A stretch of 64,000 bases of DNA from Nocardia tengchongensis. GTDB taxonomy: Bacteria > Actinomycetota > Actinomycetes > Mycobacteriales > Mycobacteriaceae. Positions within the stretch are counted from its first letter, which is position 1; every line of letters begins with the position of its first letter. Shown here one piece after another: positions 6,831-16,888 of the stretch. The notes below the pieces were generated by a model. The model made no database searches. It worked only from the letters and a program-made list of their open reading frames with translations, and was not told the DNA's origin. The position numbers were made by a program, and so were the translations under genes. The stretch lies in NCBI RefSeq assembly GCF_018362975.1, contig NZ_CP074371.1, forward strand, positions 7,812,001 to 7,876,000, in the 5' to 3' direction.

Positions 6831-9800
6831 GTGTCCGACCTTGCCATTGTCGGAATCGGCTGCCGCTACGCCGGCGGTATCGATTCACCGGAGTCGTTCT
6901 GGGACTTCATCATCAACAAGGGCGACGGGGTCATGGAGATCCCGTCCGACCGGTGGGACTACCGCCGGTATTACGACCCGGACAAACGCACGCCGGGACG
7001 CATGTACACCAAGCGGGCCGCCTTCATGACCGGCGACCCATGGGCCTTCGACCCCGACTTCTTCGGCATCTCGCCGCGCGAGGCCGCCGCCATGGACCCG
7101 CAGCAGCGGCTCGTGCTCGAGGTCGCCTGGGGAAGCCCTGGACGACGCCGGCATCGCCGGGCGGACCGCGGGCGCGCCGTTCGGCGTGTACGTCGGAGCC
7201 TTCACCCTGGACCAGATGGCGGTGTCCAACACCAACGCCGCGCTGCCGTGGGTGGACATGCACACCGCCGTCGGCGCGTCGTACACGATGCTCTCCAACC
7301 GGATCGCCTACGCGCTCAACATGATCGGCCCCGCCCTCACCGTCGACACCGCCTGCTCGTCGTCACTGGTGGCGTTCCACCTGGCGTGCCAGGCGCTGCT
7401 GAACGGCGACTGCGAGGTGGCCCTGGCCGGCGGCGTCACCATGCTGATGCAGCCCGAGGTGTTCGTCTCCATGTGCAAGGGCGGCTTCCTGGCCGCCGAC
7501 GGCCGCAGCAAGCCCTTCGACGCCGCCGCCGACGGCTACGGCCGCGGTGAGGGCTCGGGCATGGTCGTGCTCAAGCGCCTGGAGGACGCCGAACGCGCCG
7601 GGGACCGGATCTACGCGGTGGTCAAGGCCACCGGGTCCAATCAGGACGGGCGCACCACCGCCATCACCGTCCCCAACGCGGATTCCCAGGAGGCCCTGGC
7701 CAAGTCGGTCACCGAGCGGGCGGGCATCGCGCCGCACGAGGTCACCTACGTCGAGGCGCACGGCACCGGCACCCCGGTCGGCGACCCGCTCGAACTGCGG
7801 GCCATCGGGCGCGCCTACGGGCAGGTCGAAGGCCGCACCGAGCCGCTGGGCGTGGGCTCGGTGAAGGGACAGCTCGGGCACACCGAGGCCGCCTCGGGCA
7901 TCGCGAGCGTCATCAAATCGGCGCTGGCCCTCACCCATCGCACCATCGCGCCGCAAGGCTGGTTGAACGAGCCGAACCCGGACATCCCGTTCCAGGAGCT
8001 GGGGCTGGCGTTGCAGACCGAGGCGCAGCCGGTTCCGCCGGAGACGCGAATGACGGTCGCGGTCAACGGTTTCGGCTACGGCGGCACCAACGCGCACGCC
8101 ATCCTCCAGGAGTACGCACCCGCTGACGCGCCGGTGCGCGAACCCGAGCATCATGGCGTGCTGCCGATCTCGGCGCGCACCGACACGGCCGCGCGGGAAC
8201 TGGCGCGCGGCTTCGCCGAACTCGTCGCGGCCGGAGCCGAGCCCGCCCGGCTGGCCGAGGCGGCGTGGACGCGCCGTCACCACCACGGGGTGCGCGCGGG
8301 TCTGACCTTCGGTGACGACGCCGATCTGGTACGGGCACTGATCGATTTCGCGGGCGGCGAGGGCCGCACCGCCAAGGTGATCGCCCGCAAGGTCGCCGAA
8401 CCGGTGTTCGTGTTCACCGGCATGGGACCGCAGTGGTGGGCCATGGGCCGCCAACTGCTCACCGCCGGAGGCGCTTTCGCCGCCGAGGCCGCCCGGATCG
8501 ACGCGGTGTTCCGCGAGATCTCGGGCTGGTCCATCGTCGAGGAGCTGCTGCGCGACGAGGACGAGTCGCGGGTCACCTCGACCGCGGTCGCTCAGCCCGC
8601 CAACTTCCTGATCCAGGTCGCGCTGGTCGCCCAGCTCGACGAGCTGGGCATCCGGCCCGCCGCGGTGGTCGGCCACAGTGTCGGCGAGGTGTCGGCGGCC
8701 TACGTCACCGGGATGCTCTCGCTGCGGGACGCCCTGTTGGTCAGCTTCCATCGCGCCCGCCTGCAGGCCACCACGGCCGGTTCCGGCGGCATGCTCGCGG
8801 TCGGGCTGGCGCCGGCCGCGGCGCTCGAGCTGATCGACGGCGACGAGCTGGTCAGCATCGCGGCGATCAACAGCCCCAGCGCGGTCACCCTCGCGGGCAA
8901 TGAGCGACGCCTCGACGAGATCGCCGAATCCCTCACCGAGCAGGGCGTTTTCGCGCGCCGACTACAGGTCGAGGTGCCTTATCACAGCTATCTGATGGAC
9001 CCCATCCTCGACGAGCTGACCGCGGCCCTGGCCGAGTTGACGCTCGCCGACCCGCGAATCCCGTTGTGGTCCACCGTCACCGGTGCCCGGGTCACCACCG
9101 GCGACTGGGACGCCGCCTACTGGTGCGCCAATGTGCGGCAGCCCGTGCGCTTCGCCGACGCCATCACCGCACTGGTGGGCGCGGGCAGCCGGGTGTTCCT
9201 GGAGGTCGGGCCGCATCCGGTGCTGGGCGCGAACATTCGCGAGATCCTGATCGGCGCGAACGAGACCGGCACCACCGTCGCCACCCTCAACCGCAAACAG
9301 GCCGACGACGAGAGCATCCGTCAGACCGTGGCCGGGCTCTACACCGCGGGCGTGCTCGATATCGACGCCCTGTTCGGCGATCTCGTCACCGCGCACGTGG
9401 ACCTGCCGCGCTACCCGTGGCAGCGCACCCGGCTGCGCGTGGAGCTGAGCGCCATGCAGCAGCTCAAGTACGGCACCCCCGGCATGTACCGCATGCTCGG
9501 CGATCCGGTGCCCGAGCACCCGAACACCGTGTGGCGCACCCAGCTGAGCGTGGGCGACATGCCGTGGCTGGCCGACCACGTGGTGAGCGGCTCCCGGATC
9601 CTGCCGGGCGCGGCCTATCTCGACGCGGCGTTGAGCGCGGCGGCGCTGCGCACCGAGTCCATCCGGGTGGCGGTCGAGGATGTCCGATTCCTCGCGCCGT
9701 TGGTGGTGGACGAGGGTATGGCCCCGGTGGTGGAGCTGCAGGTGGAGGAATCCACGCGGCGCTTCACCATTCGCTCCCGGGAACCCGCGGGCGACGCCTG

Positions 9801-12800
9801 GACGGTCAATGCCACCGGCCGTCTGGTCGAGGGCGTGTACGAACCGGCCAAGGCCGACCTGCCGGTGCTCGAGGAGATGGCGGTCATCGACCCCGACGCC
9901 TACTACACGGCCTTCGCCGCCCGCGGACTCGACTACGGCCCGGACTTCCGCCGCGCCACGGCCTTGCGGGTGAGCGGCAATACCGTGGTCGCGACCCTGG
10001 ACGGCAGTATCGCCCGCGACAGCGGACATCTGGCCCACCCGGCCGTGGTCGACGCCGCCGTGCAGTGCTTCGGAGCGGTCCTCGCCGCCACCCCGAATGC
10101 CGAACGGGGCGCGCTGGTTCCGGTCGCCGTGGCGGGGGTGCGGGTCTTCGCACCGATCCCGGACCGGGTGACGGTGGTGGCGCGCCTGCACAGCGGCGAC
10201 GACCTCACCTGCGACTACGACCTGCTCGACGACGAGGAGAACGTCGTCATGCAGATCCTCGGCCTGCGACTGGGCGACATCAACCCCGATCGCGGTGCGC
10301 TGCAACGACTCACGGACTACTTCTACGAAGACCGCTGGGACATGCGGGATCCGGTGGACACCACCGTCCTGCCATCGCCCGAGTCCGCGTACACGCTGGC
10401 CGTCGACTTCGCGGCCGAGCCGGGTGCGCGGGCCACGTTCATCGCGGGCACGACGGGACAAGGCGAAGTCCTCGCGGTCGGCGATCCCGCCCGCGATGAT
10501 CTGGAATCGGTTGTGCGCGAGCGGCTCCAGCGGATCGTCGACGGGGACGAGGTGGAGCGCACCCACATCGTGCTGGTGGCGGGCTCGGAGTACTCCGATC
10601 TGGACGCGCTGTGGACGCTGCGCCGGATCGCGGTCACCATCGAGGGCTTCCTCGAGGACTGGCTCCAGCAGCGCGGCCACGAAATCCCCATGACCGGTGA
10701 CGGTTCCGTGCACGTCACCCTGGTCACCGAGCGCGCCTTCGCGCACCCGGACGAGGACGCCGCGCCCGATCCGGCGCACGCGGCGCTGGCCGGCGCGCGC
10801 CGGGTGCTGCTCAACGAGCAGTCGCGGCTGCGCTGGCGGCTGGTCGACGTGGACCCGGAGGTGACCGAGGCGGAACTGGCGGCCGAGCTCGCCGTGGCGG
10901 GCGCGTTCACCTACGACCACTCCGACGAAGTGGTGCTGCGCAACGGCCTGCGCTGGGTGACGGTGGTCGCGGCCACCCTGCCCGACCGGCTCGACGGCCT
11001 GGACCGGGCCGAGCCGCTCACCGATCCGGAGGCGAATTTCCGGCTGGAGCTGCCGAAGTCGCGGGTGCTGTCGCGGCTGGCATGGCGGCGCTGCGAGCGC
11101 CGGGCGCCCGGGGCGGGCGAGGTCGAGGTGCGGATCCTGGCGGTCGGCCTGGGCTACAAGGATCCGCTGAAGGTCATCGGGGTGCTCGGTGAGCGCGAGA
11201 TGGCGGGCACCTTCTACGGCACCGAACCCGGTATGGAAGCCGACGCGGTCGTCGTCCGGACCGGTTCGGGGGTCGAGGATCTCGCGGTCGGCGACCGGGT
11301 GTTCCTGACCTCCAAGGGCATGATCTCCCGCTTCCACACCACCGACGCCGACCTGATCACCCGCGTCCCCGACGAGACCGTGCCGGGCGCCTGCACGAGC
11401 ACCGTCGCCTTCGCCACCGCCGAGCATTCGCTGCTCGAACTCGCGCGGGTCCGCAAGGGTGACGTGGTGCTGGTGCACGGCGCGGCGGGCGGCGTCGGAT
11501 CGGCCGCGGTGCAGGTCGCGAAGCTGTACGGGGCCACCGTGATCGGCACCGCGAGCAGTGACGAACGCCGGGCCTACGTGCTCGAGCAGGGCGCCGACCA
11601 CGCGCTGGACTCACGCTCGCTGAACTTCGCCGACGACGTCCTGGGCCTCACGGCGGGGCGCGGCGCGGACGTGGTGATCAGCACCGCGCCCGGGGAGATC
11701 CTGCGCCAGAACTTCAAGGCGGTGGCCGAGTTCGGGCGGATCGTGGAGATCGGCAAGGCCGACATCTACGGTGGCGGCGTGCTCGACCTGGGGTACTTCG
11801 ACAAGAACCTCTCCTACCACTCCTTCGACCTGGACCGCATGCTGGCGATCAAGCGGTCGGCCACCAGCGATCTGGTGCGCGGGGTGCAGCAGAAGCTGGC
11901 GGCGGGGCACTACAGCTACCTGCCCTTCGAGGTGTACGACACCGCCGACGTCGCCCGTGCCTTCGAGGATGTGGCTCGTTCGGCGCAGCTCGGTCGGATC
12001 GCGGTCAGTTTGGAAGTCGAAGCGCCGCAGGTGCGTCCGCTGATTCCGGCGGTCACCGTGGATCCGGCCGCGCAGTACCTGATCACCGGCGGCTTCGGTG
12101 CGTTCGGTCTGGCCGTCGGCCGCTGGCTGACCGGGCTGGGCGCGCGCCGGCTCACCCTGCTGGGCCGTGGCGGCGCGACCACCCAGGCCGCCCGCACCCA
12201 GCTGGCGAGCTGGCGGGAGCAGGGCGTCGCGGTCACCGAGGAGTTGGTGGACGTCACCGATATCGCCGCGATGGACGCGGTGATCGGGCGGGCCCACAGT
12301 GCCGCGCATCCGCTGCGCGGCGTCTTCCACACCGCGGGCACGCTCGACGACAAGCGTGTCGCCGACATGGACCGGGCCAGCCTGGCCACGGTGTACCGGC
12401 CCAAGGCCGAAGGCGTGATCGCGCTGCGGCACGGGCTGGCCGCCGCCGGGGCCGAACTGGACATGTTCGTGCTGTTCTCCTCCGGCAGCACGATCTTCGG
12501 CAGCATCGGCCAATATGCCTACACCGCCGCCAATCTCGCGCTCAACGCCACCGCCGACGCGGTGGTGCGCGATGGCGGCAAGGCGCTCGCGGTCGGCTGG
12601 GGTCACATGTCCGGCGGCGGCATGGCCGACGACGACTACGTGTCCCGTTATCTGCGCACGGCCGGCTTCGACCCGATCGACATGGACGAGGGCGTCGAAT
12701 ACCTGGAGAAGGCCCTGGAGCTGGGCATCCATCACCAGGCGTCGATCATTCCGATCAACTGGTCGACGGTCGCCTCGACGGTGTCCTGGTACGGCATGAC

Positions 12801-13158
12801 CGGCCGCACCGCCGAGCTGGTCGCGGCTGCGGCGCAGGACAATTCGGCCGCCTCGCAGTTGGTGTCGGCGCTGCGTGAGCTCGACGAGCAGAAGCGCGGT
12901 GAGGTGGTGGCGCACATGCTGGCCGAACAGCTGGCCGTGGTCATGGGCGTCGACGCCGATTCGATCGACCTCACGGTGCCGGTGCCCGAACTGGGCCTGG
13001 ACTCGCTGATGGCGGTGGAATTCGGTGCGCTGGTGGGCAAGACGCTGGGCGTGGACCTGATGTCGATGAAGGTCGGACGGTCGTTCACGCTCCAGCACGC
13101 CGGGGCGCGCGCCGCCGAGATGCTGGTCGGCGAGACCACCGCGGTGGTGCCGGCATGA
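6831..13158 (+). CDS. type I PKS, fully reducing single module (KS-AT-DH-ER-KR-ACP), frameshifted in KS
   Basis: About 2108 residues when one G of the G4 run at 7129-7132 is removed; as written the frame breaks after residue 100. KS (1-430): Cys175 in DTACSSS, then EAHGTGTPVGDP and GQLGHTEAASG. AT (about 520-830): Ser616 in GHSVGE, with VPYHS at the position that usually reports extender choice, so malonyl versus methylmalonyl is unclear. DH (about 880-1130): His916 in ADHVVSGSRILP, Asp1074 in HPAVVDAAVQ. ER (about 1390-1700): VHGAAGGVGSAAVQVAK. KR (about 1740-1930): ITGGFGAFG, Tyr1897 in YTAAN. ACP: Ser2058 in LGLDSLM. There is no thioesterase. Start GTG 6831 after GGAGGAGA. The ATGA overlap with the oxoamine synthase says release is by that enzyme. 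Confidence 0.93.
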
Positions 13159-14549
13159 GCGAATCGGCACGGGATCTGGCCCGGAAACTGCTGGCGGGCA
13201 GCGGAACCAAGGAATCCGCTGAAGCCGGGTCCGCGACCGCGGTCCGGCACGCCGCAGCCCCCAACCCGGTGACCGGCAGGACCGCACCCGCGCGCGCCGC
13301 GCGCGGGCCCGGCCGCCAGTTCACCGATCATCCGGAGGTCGCGGCGGCCGTGGCCAAACGGGCGGCCATCGCGGCCATCAGTGCGCAGTCGGGCATGCCG
13401 AATCCGCTGTTCCTGCCGCGAAACAGCCCGAACGACACCGTCATCCGGGCGATGGACACCGACCTGGTGAACTTCAGCGCCTACAACTACCTGGGGCTGT
13501 CCAGTCATCCCCGGGTGGTGCGGGCGGGCCAGGCGGCGCTGGATCAGTACGGCGCGTCGGCCTCGGCCAGCCGCATCGTCTCCGGCGAGATCCCGCTCTA
13601 CGGCGAACTGGAACAGCGGCTCGCCGGGATGTACGACGTGGGCGACGCCATGGTGACCACCAGCGGCTACCTCACCAATGCCGGGGTCATCGGCTTCCTG
13701 CTGCGCGAGGGCGATGTGGCGTTCTGCGACAGCCTGATCCACGGCAGCGTGGTGTCGGGCACGCAGTGGGCCGGCTGCCGCCGGATCAACTTCCGGCACA
13801 ACGATCCGGACTCGCTGCGGTCGGTGCTGAAGATGTCGCGGTCCGGGTTCGATCGGGCGCTGGTGGTGCTGGAGGGCCACTACTCGATGGACGGGACCGT
13901 CGGCCGGGTGGCCGAATTGGCGGCCGTGGCACGGGAATTCGACTGCGCCGTCATGGTCGACGAAGCCCATTCCCTCGGCGTGTTCGGCGCGGCCGGGCAC
14001 GGTATCCGGGAGCACTACGGCATGGCCGGGTCCGATGTCGACATCTGGATGGGCACGCTGTCCAAGGCCCTGGGCAGCGTCGGTGGCTTCATCGCCGCCG
14101 ACGCCGACCTGATCGCGGCCATGAAATCCAGTGCGCCGGGCGTGGCCATGCTGACCGGGGCGCCCGCGCCGTCGGGCATCGCGGCGGCGATGGCCGGGCT
14201 CGACGTGCTGGCGGCCGAGCCGGAGCGGGTCACCCGGCTGTGGCGCAACGCGCGGCTGTTCGATGCCGCGTTGCGGGAGCGGGGACTGGATCTCGGTGAG
14301 TCGCAGGGCACCCCGATCGTGCCGGTGATCGTGCCGGGCGAGATCCGGGCCGGGTTCGTCTCGGCGCATCTGTTGCAGCAGGGCGTGTACGCCGGGGCCA
14401 TCTCGGCCCCGGCGGTGCCGGTGGGCAAGGAGCGGCTGCGCTTCTTCATCACCTCCGAACACACCGAGCAGCAGTTGCTGTCCACGGCCGACCTGCTGGC
14501 CGCGGCTATCGCCCTGGCCGATCAGCTGCCCGAGGCCATGGCGGTCTGA
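13155..14549 (+). CDS. alpha-oxoamine synthase (AONS/KBL/SPT fold), PKS-coupled
   Basis: 464 residues, fold-type I PLP enzyme of the 8-amino-7-oxononanoate synthase / serine palmitoyltransferase family: decarboxylative condensation of an amino acid with an acyl thioester to give an alpha-amino ketone. The PLP lysine is Lys304 in MGTLSKALGS, with Asp269 and His272 in VDEAHSLGVFG. About 95 residues precede the usual start of the fold (FSAYNYLGLSSH); this Ala/Arg-rich extension begins SESARDLARKLLAG and might dock onto the PKS. The ATG overlaps the PKS stop (ATGA), so the two are translationally coupled. The pairing is like that of fungal fumonisin Fum1/Fum8. No biotin genes are nearby, so biotin synthesis is unlikely. 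Confidence 0.9.
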   Translation: MSESARDLARKLLAGSGTKESAEAGSATAVRHAAAPNPVTGRTAPARAARGPGRQFTDHPEVAAAVAKRAAIAAISAQSGMPNPLFLPRNSPNDTVIRAMDTDLVNFSAYNYLGLSSHPRVVRAGQAALDQYGASASASRIVSGEIPLYGELEQRLAGMYDVGDAMVTTSGYLTNAGVIGFLLREGDVAFCDSLIHGSVVSGTQWAGCRRINFRHNDPDSLRSVLKMSRSGFDRALVVLEGHYSMDGTVGRVAELAAVAREFDCAVMVDEAHSLGVFGAAGHGIREHYGMAGSDVDIWMGTLSKALGSVGGFIAADADLIAAMKSSAPGVAMLTGAPAPSGIAAAMAGLDVLAAEPERVTRLWRNARLFDAALRERGLDLGESQGTPIVPVIVPGEIRAGFVSAHLLQQGVYAGAISAPAVPVGKERLRFFITSEHTEQQLLSTADLLAAAIALADQLPEAMAV

Positions 14550-15781
14550 GGTCCCGCATGCTGTGGGCGGAGTGCGAACACCGCCCACAGCAGCAGGCCC
14601 GCCACGGTCGCGGCCACGCCGATCCCGCACACCAGCGCCCAGCCGCCGGCCTGGTAGGCGAGACCCGCGGTCACCGAACCCGTCACGCCGCCGAGGAAAT
14701 AGGTGACCATGTACGCCGTCGTCAGACGGCTGCGCGCCGCCGGATCCAGGGTGTAGATGGCGCTCTGATTGGTCAGATGCGCGCCCTGGATACCGAAGTC
14801 GAACACCACCAGCGCCGCGATCAGCGCCACCACACTGTGCCCGCCCCACGCCACCAGGACCCAACTGGCCAGCAGCACCAGCCAGGTCAGCGAGGTGACG
14901 CGACGCAGGTGCCCGCGATCGGCCAGCCGCCCCACCACCGGTGCGCCCAGCGCCCCGACCACGCCCGCCAGACCGAACAGGCCGATCACGAATTCGCCGT
15001 AGTGATAGGCGCTTCCGCCCGAGCCGGACAGCAGGAACGCCAGCGCCGTCCACACCAGCGAGAAGCACCCCATCAGAATGAAACCCAGCAGCATGCGCTG
15101 ACGCAGCACGGCGTGACGGCGGATCAAACCCAGAATCGAGGCCAGCACCTGTGGATAGCTTTCTCCCGTCGCGGTGCGCGGGGTGGCGGGCGCGAGCAGA
15201 TACACGCTGATCGCCATCACCACCTGCAATCCGGCCGCCACCAGCAGCACCGCTCGCCAGCCGCCCAGCTGTGCCACGGCCCCGGACAGCACCCGCGACA
15301 ACAGGATTCCCAGCAGCAGCCCGCTCATCACGGTGCCCACCACCTGCCCGCGCCGGGCCGGATCGGCCAGCGCCGACGCCCACGGAACCACCACCTGCGC
15401 CGCCGACGCCGTCACACCGGTCGCGACCACCCCCGCGAAGAGCACCGCGAAATTCGGTGCGAACGCCGAAACCAGCAGCGCCGCAACGGAGGCCAGCAGC
15501 AGCGCCGGGACCATCCGGTGCCGGCGCAGGAAGTCGCCCAGCGGGACCAGGAAGGCCAGGCCGCACAGGTAGCCGATCTGGGCGGCGCTGACCAGCAGGG
15601 CCGCGCTCGCGGTGGAGACGCCGAGGTCCGCGGCGACCTCGTGCAGCAGGGGTTGCAGGTAGTAGTTGCCGGCGGCCGAGGAACCCGCGGTCACCGCGAA
15701 CACCAGCACGGTCGTCCGGGTCAGGGCCGGGCTCGGGGACGTCTCGGGCGCGGGCGCATCGGTCCGGGTCAGGGAAACCAT
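14522..15781 (-). CDS. MFS transporter (drug:H+ antiporter-like), 12 TM
   Basis: About 419 residues with twelve hydrophobic segments and the loop 2-3 motif GDFLRRHR. The opening resembles the YgaY/AraJ-like MFS efflux proteins that are often paired with LysR regulators. Its 3' end overlaps the 3' end of the oxoamine synthase gene by 28 bp (convergent). Its start is divergent from the LysR gene across about 95 bp containing AGATA/TATCT half-sites. ATG 15781 is preceded by an in-frame GTG; no clear Shine-Dalgarno is visible. It might export the PKS/oxoamine product, but the divergent LysR suggests its own regulatory unit. Confidence 0.85.
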   Translation of the reverse strand: MVSLTRTDAPAPETSPSPALTRTTVLVFAVTAGSSAAGNYYLQPLLHEVAADLGVSTASAALLVSAAQIGYLCGLAFLVPLGDFLRRHRMVPALLLASVAALLVSAFAPNFAVLFAGVVATGVTASAAQVVVPWASALADPARRGQVVGTVMSGLLLGILLSRVLSGAVAQLGGWRAVLLVAAGLQVVMAISVYLLAPATPRTATGESYPQVLASILGLIRRHAVLRQRMLLGFILMGCFSLVWTALAFLLSGSGGSAYHYGEFVIGLFGLAGVVGALGAPVVGRLADRGHLRRVTSLTWLVLLASWVLVAWGGHSVVALIAALVVFDFGIQGAHLTNQSAIYTLDPAARSRLTTAYMVTYFLGGVTGSVTAGLAYQAGGWALVCGIGVAATVAGLLLWAVFALRPQHAGPQTAMASGS

Positions 15782-15830
15782 CACCGATCAATCGTGACCA
15801 GGGATTCGGATCAACAAAAGCGATGGTTTT

Positions 15831-15856
15831 AGATACTGCTATCTATCGCACAGATA
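15831..15856. promoter_or_regulatory. LysR-type operator between MFS and LysR genes
   Basis: Three half-sites AGATA (15831-15835), TATCT (15840-15844) and AGATA (15852-15856) form two overlapping inverted repeats, AGATA-CTGC-TATCT and TATCT-N7-AGATA. The second has the T-N11-A form of LysR boxes. The lysR -10 (TACGCT, 15864-15869) lies right beside it. Confidence 0.5.
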
Positions 15857-15875
15857 CCAGGGCTACGCTCGGCTG

Positions 15876-16775
15876 ATGGAGTTGCGCCAGATCGAATGCT
15901 TCCTGGCCTGCTGCGACCATCGGTCCTTCACCGCCGCGGCCCGCGCGCTCAACCTGGTGCAGTCCGCGGTCTCCACCAGCGTGGCCAAACTCGAGCACGA
16001 ACTCGGGACGCGACTGTTCGACCGCACACCGCGGACCCTCGAGCTGACCGTCGCGGGCCGGGCCATGGTCGCCCCCGCCCGCACCCTGCTGCGCGCCCGC
16101 GGCGACATCGTGGACGCCATCGACGCCGCCCGCGGCGAGATCCGCGGTGAAGTGGTGATCGGCAATCTGATGAACATCCACAACATCGACCTGGCCGGCA
16201 TCATCGCCGACCTGCACCAGCGGTTTCCGGAGGTGACGCTCCAAATGCGCCAGAGCATCTCGGGCATGGCGGGCAATGTGGCCGGGCTGCGCGACAATTC
16301 GCTCGAACTGGCCCTGCTCGCGGGCATCAGCAGCGAATTCCCCGGCATCACCACCCACCTCATCGCCGAGGAGTCCCTGGTGCTGTGCACCGCGCCCGGA
16401 CATCCCCTGGCCGGCCGCCCCTTCCGCGCCGCCGATCTGCACGGCGTGCGCTTCATCGACTTCCCGCCCGGCTGGGGCATCCGCACCATCGCCGACGAAC
16501 TGTTCCCGGGCCGCTACCCGGTCATCGAGGTGGCCGATCAGGCGTTCGCGCTGGAGTTGGCCGCCAAGGATTTCGGGGTGGCGCTCATCCCGCTGTCGGT
16601 CGCCCGGCTGTCCCCCGGCACCCCGTTCGCCGACTACCACCCGTATCCGCTGCCGTGGCGGTTGTGCGTCGGCCACGCGGCCGCGCGCACCCCGTCGAAT
16701 GCGGCGCGCACGGTCATCGCGGCGCTCACCGCGCACGGCGGGCTCGCCGACGGGCAGGCACACGCAGACTCGTGA
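15876..16775 (+). CDS. LysR family transcriptional regulator
   Basis: 299 residues. The N-terminal winged helix-turn-helix is typical: MELRQIECFLACCDHRSFTAAARALN..QSAVS...LE.ELGTRLFDR. The C-terminal region is a periplasmic-binding-protein-like effector domain. The ATG follows TACGCT by 6 nt, a leaderless layout. It is divergent from the MFS transporter gene and probably controls it through the AGATA/TATCT sites. The inducer is unknown. Confidence 0.88.
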   Translation: MELRQIECFLACCDHRSFTAAARALNLVQSAVSTSVAKLEHELGTRLFDRTPRTLELTVAGRAMVAPARTLLRARGDIVDAIDAARGEIRGEVVIGNLMNIHNIDLAGIIADLHQRFPEVTLQMRQSISGMAGNVAGLRDNSLELALLAGISSEFPGITTHLIAEESLVLCTAPGHPLAGRPFRAADLHGVRFIDFPPGWGIRTIADELFPGRYPVIEVADQAFALELAAKDFGVALIPLSVARLSPGTPFADYHPYPLPWRLCVGHAAARTPSNAARTVIAALTAHGGLADGQAHADS

Positions 16776-16839
16776 CCGTCAGCGGTGAACGGGCACATGT
16801 AGACCCGCCACCCCCACGGCAGGCGATCTCGGGCGGACA

Positions 16840-16888
16840 CGTCACAAGCGGGCACTCGGGAGTGGACCCGTGATCGTCACAAGCGGGC
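16840..16888. repeat. imperfect tandem duplication of a gene 3' end
   Basis: CGTCACAAGCGGGC occurs at 16840-16853 and again at 16875-16888, the start of two similar 35-bp units. The second unit is the end of the molybdoenzyme gene including its stop; the first would encode nearly the same C-terminus (TITGPLPSARL then stop, versus TVTGPPAIARL then stop). It looks like a local duplication of the last 12 codons. Confidence 0.6.

Noticed and set aside
8962..11601. 879-codon open frame antisense to the PKS
   Set aside because: High-GC shadow frame: Arg/His/Gly-rich, no family motifs, and the opposite strand holds catalytic PKS domains.
12732..15791. 1019-codon minus-strand frame across PKS end, oxoamine synthase and MFS
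   Set aside because: Continuous only because high-GC DNA lacks stops; the real MFS reads in another frame.
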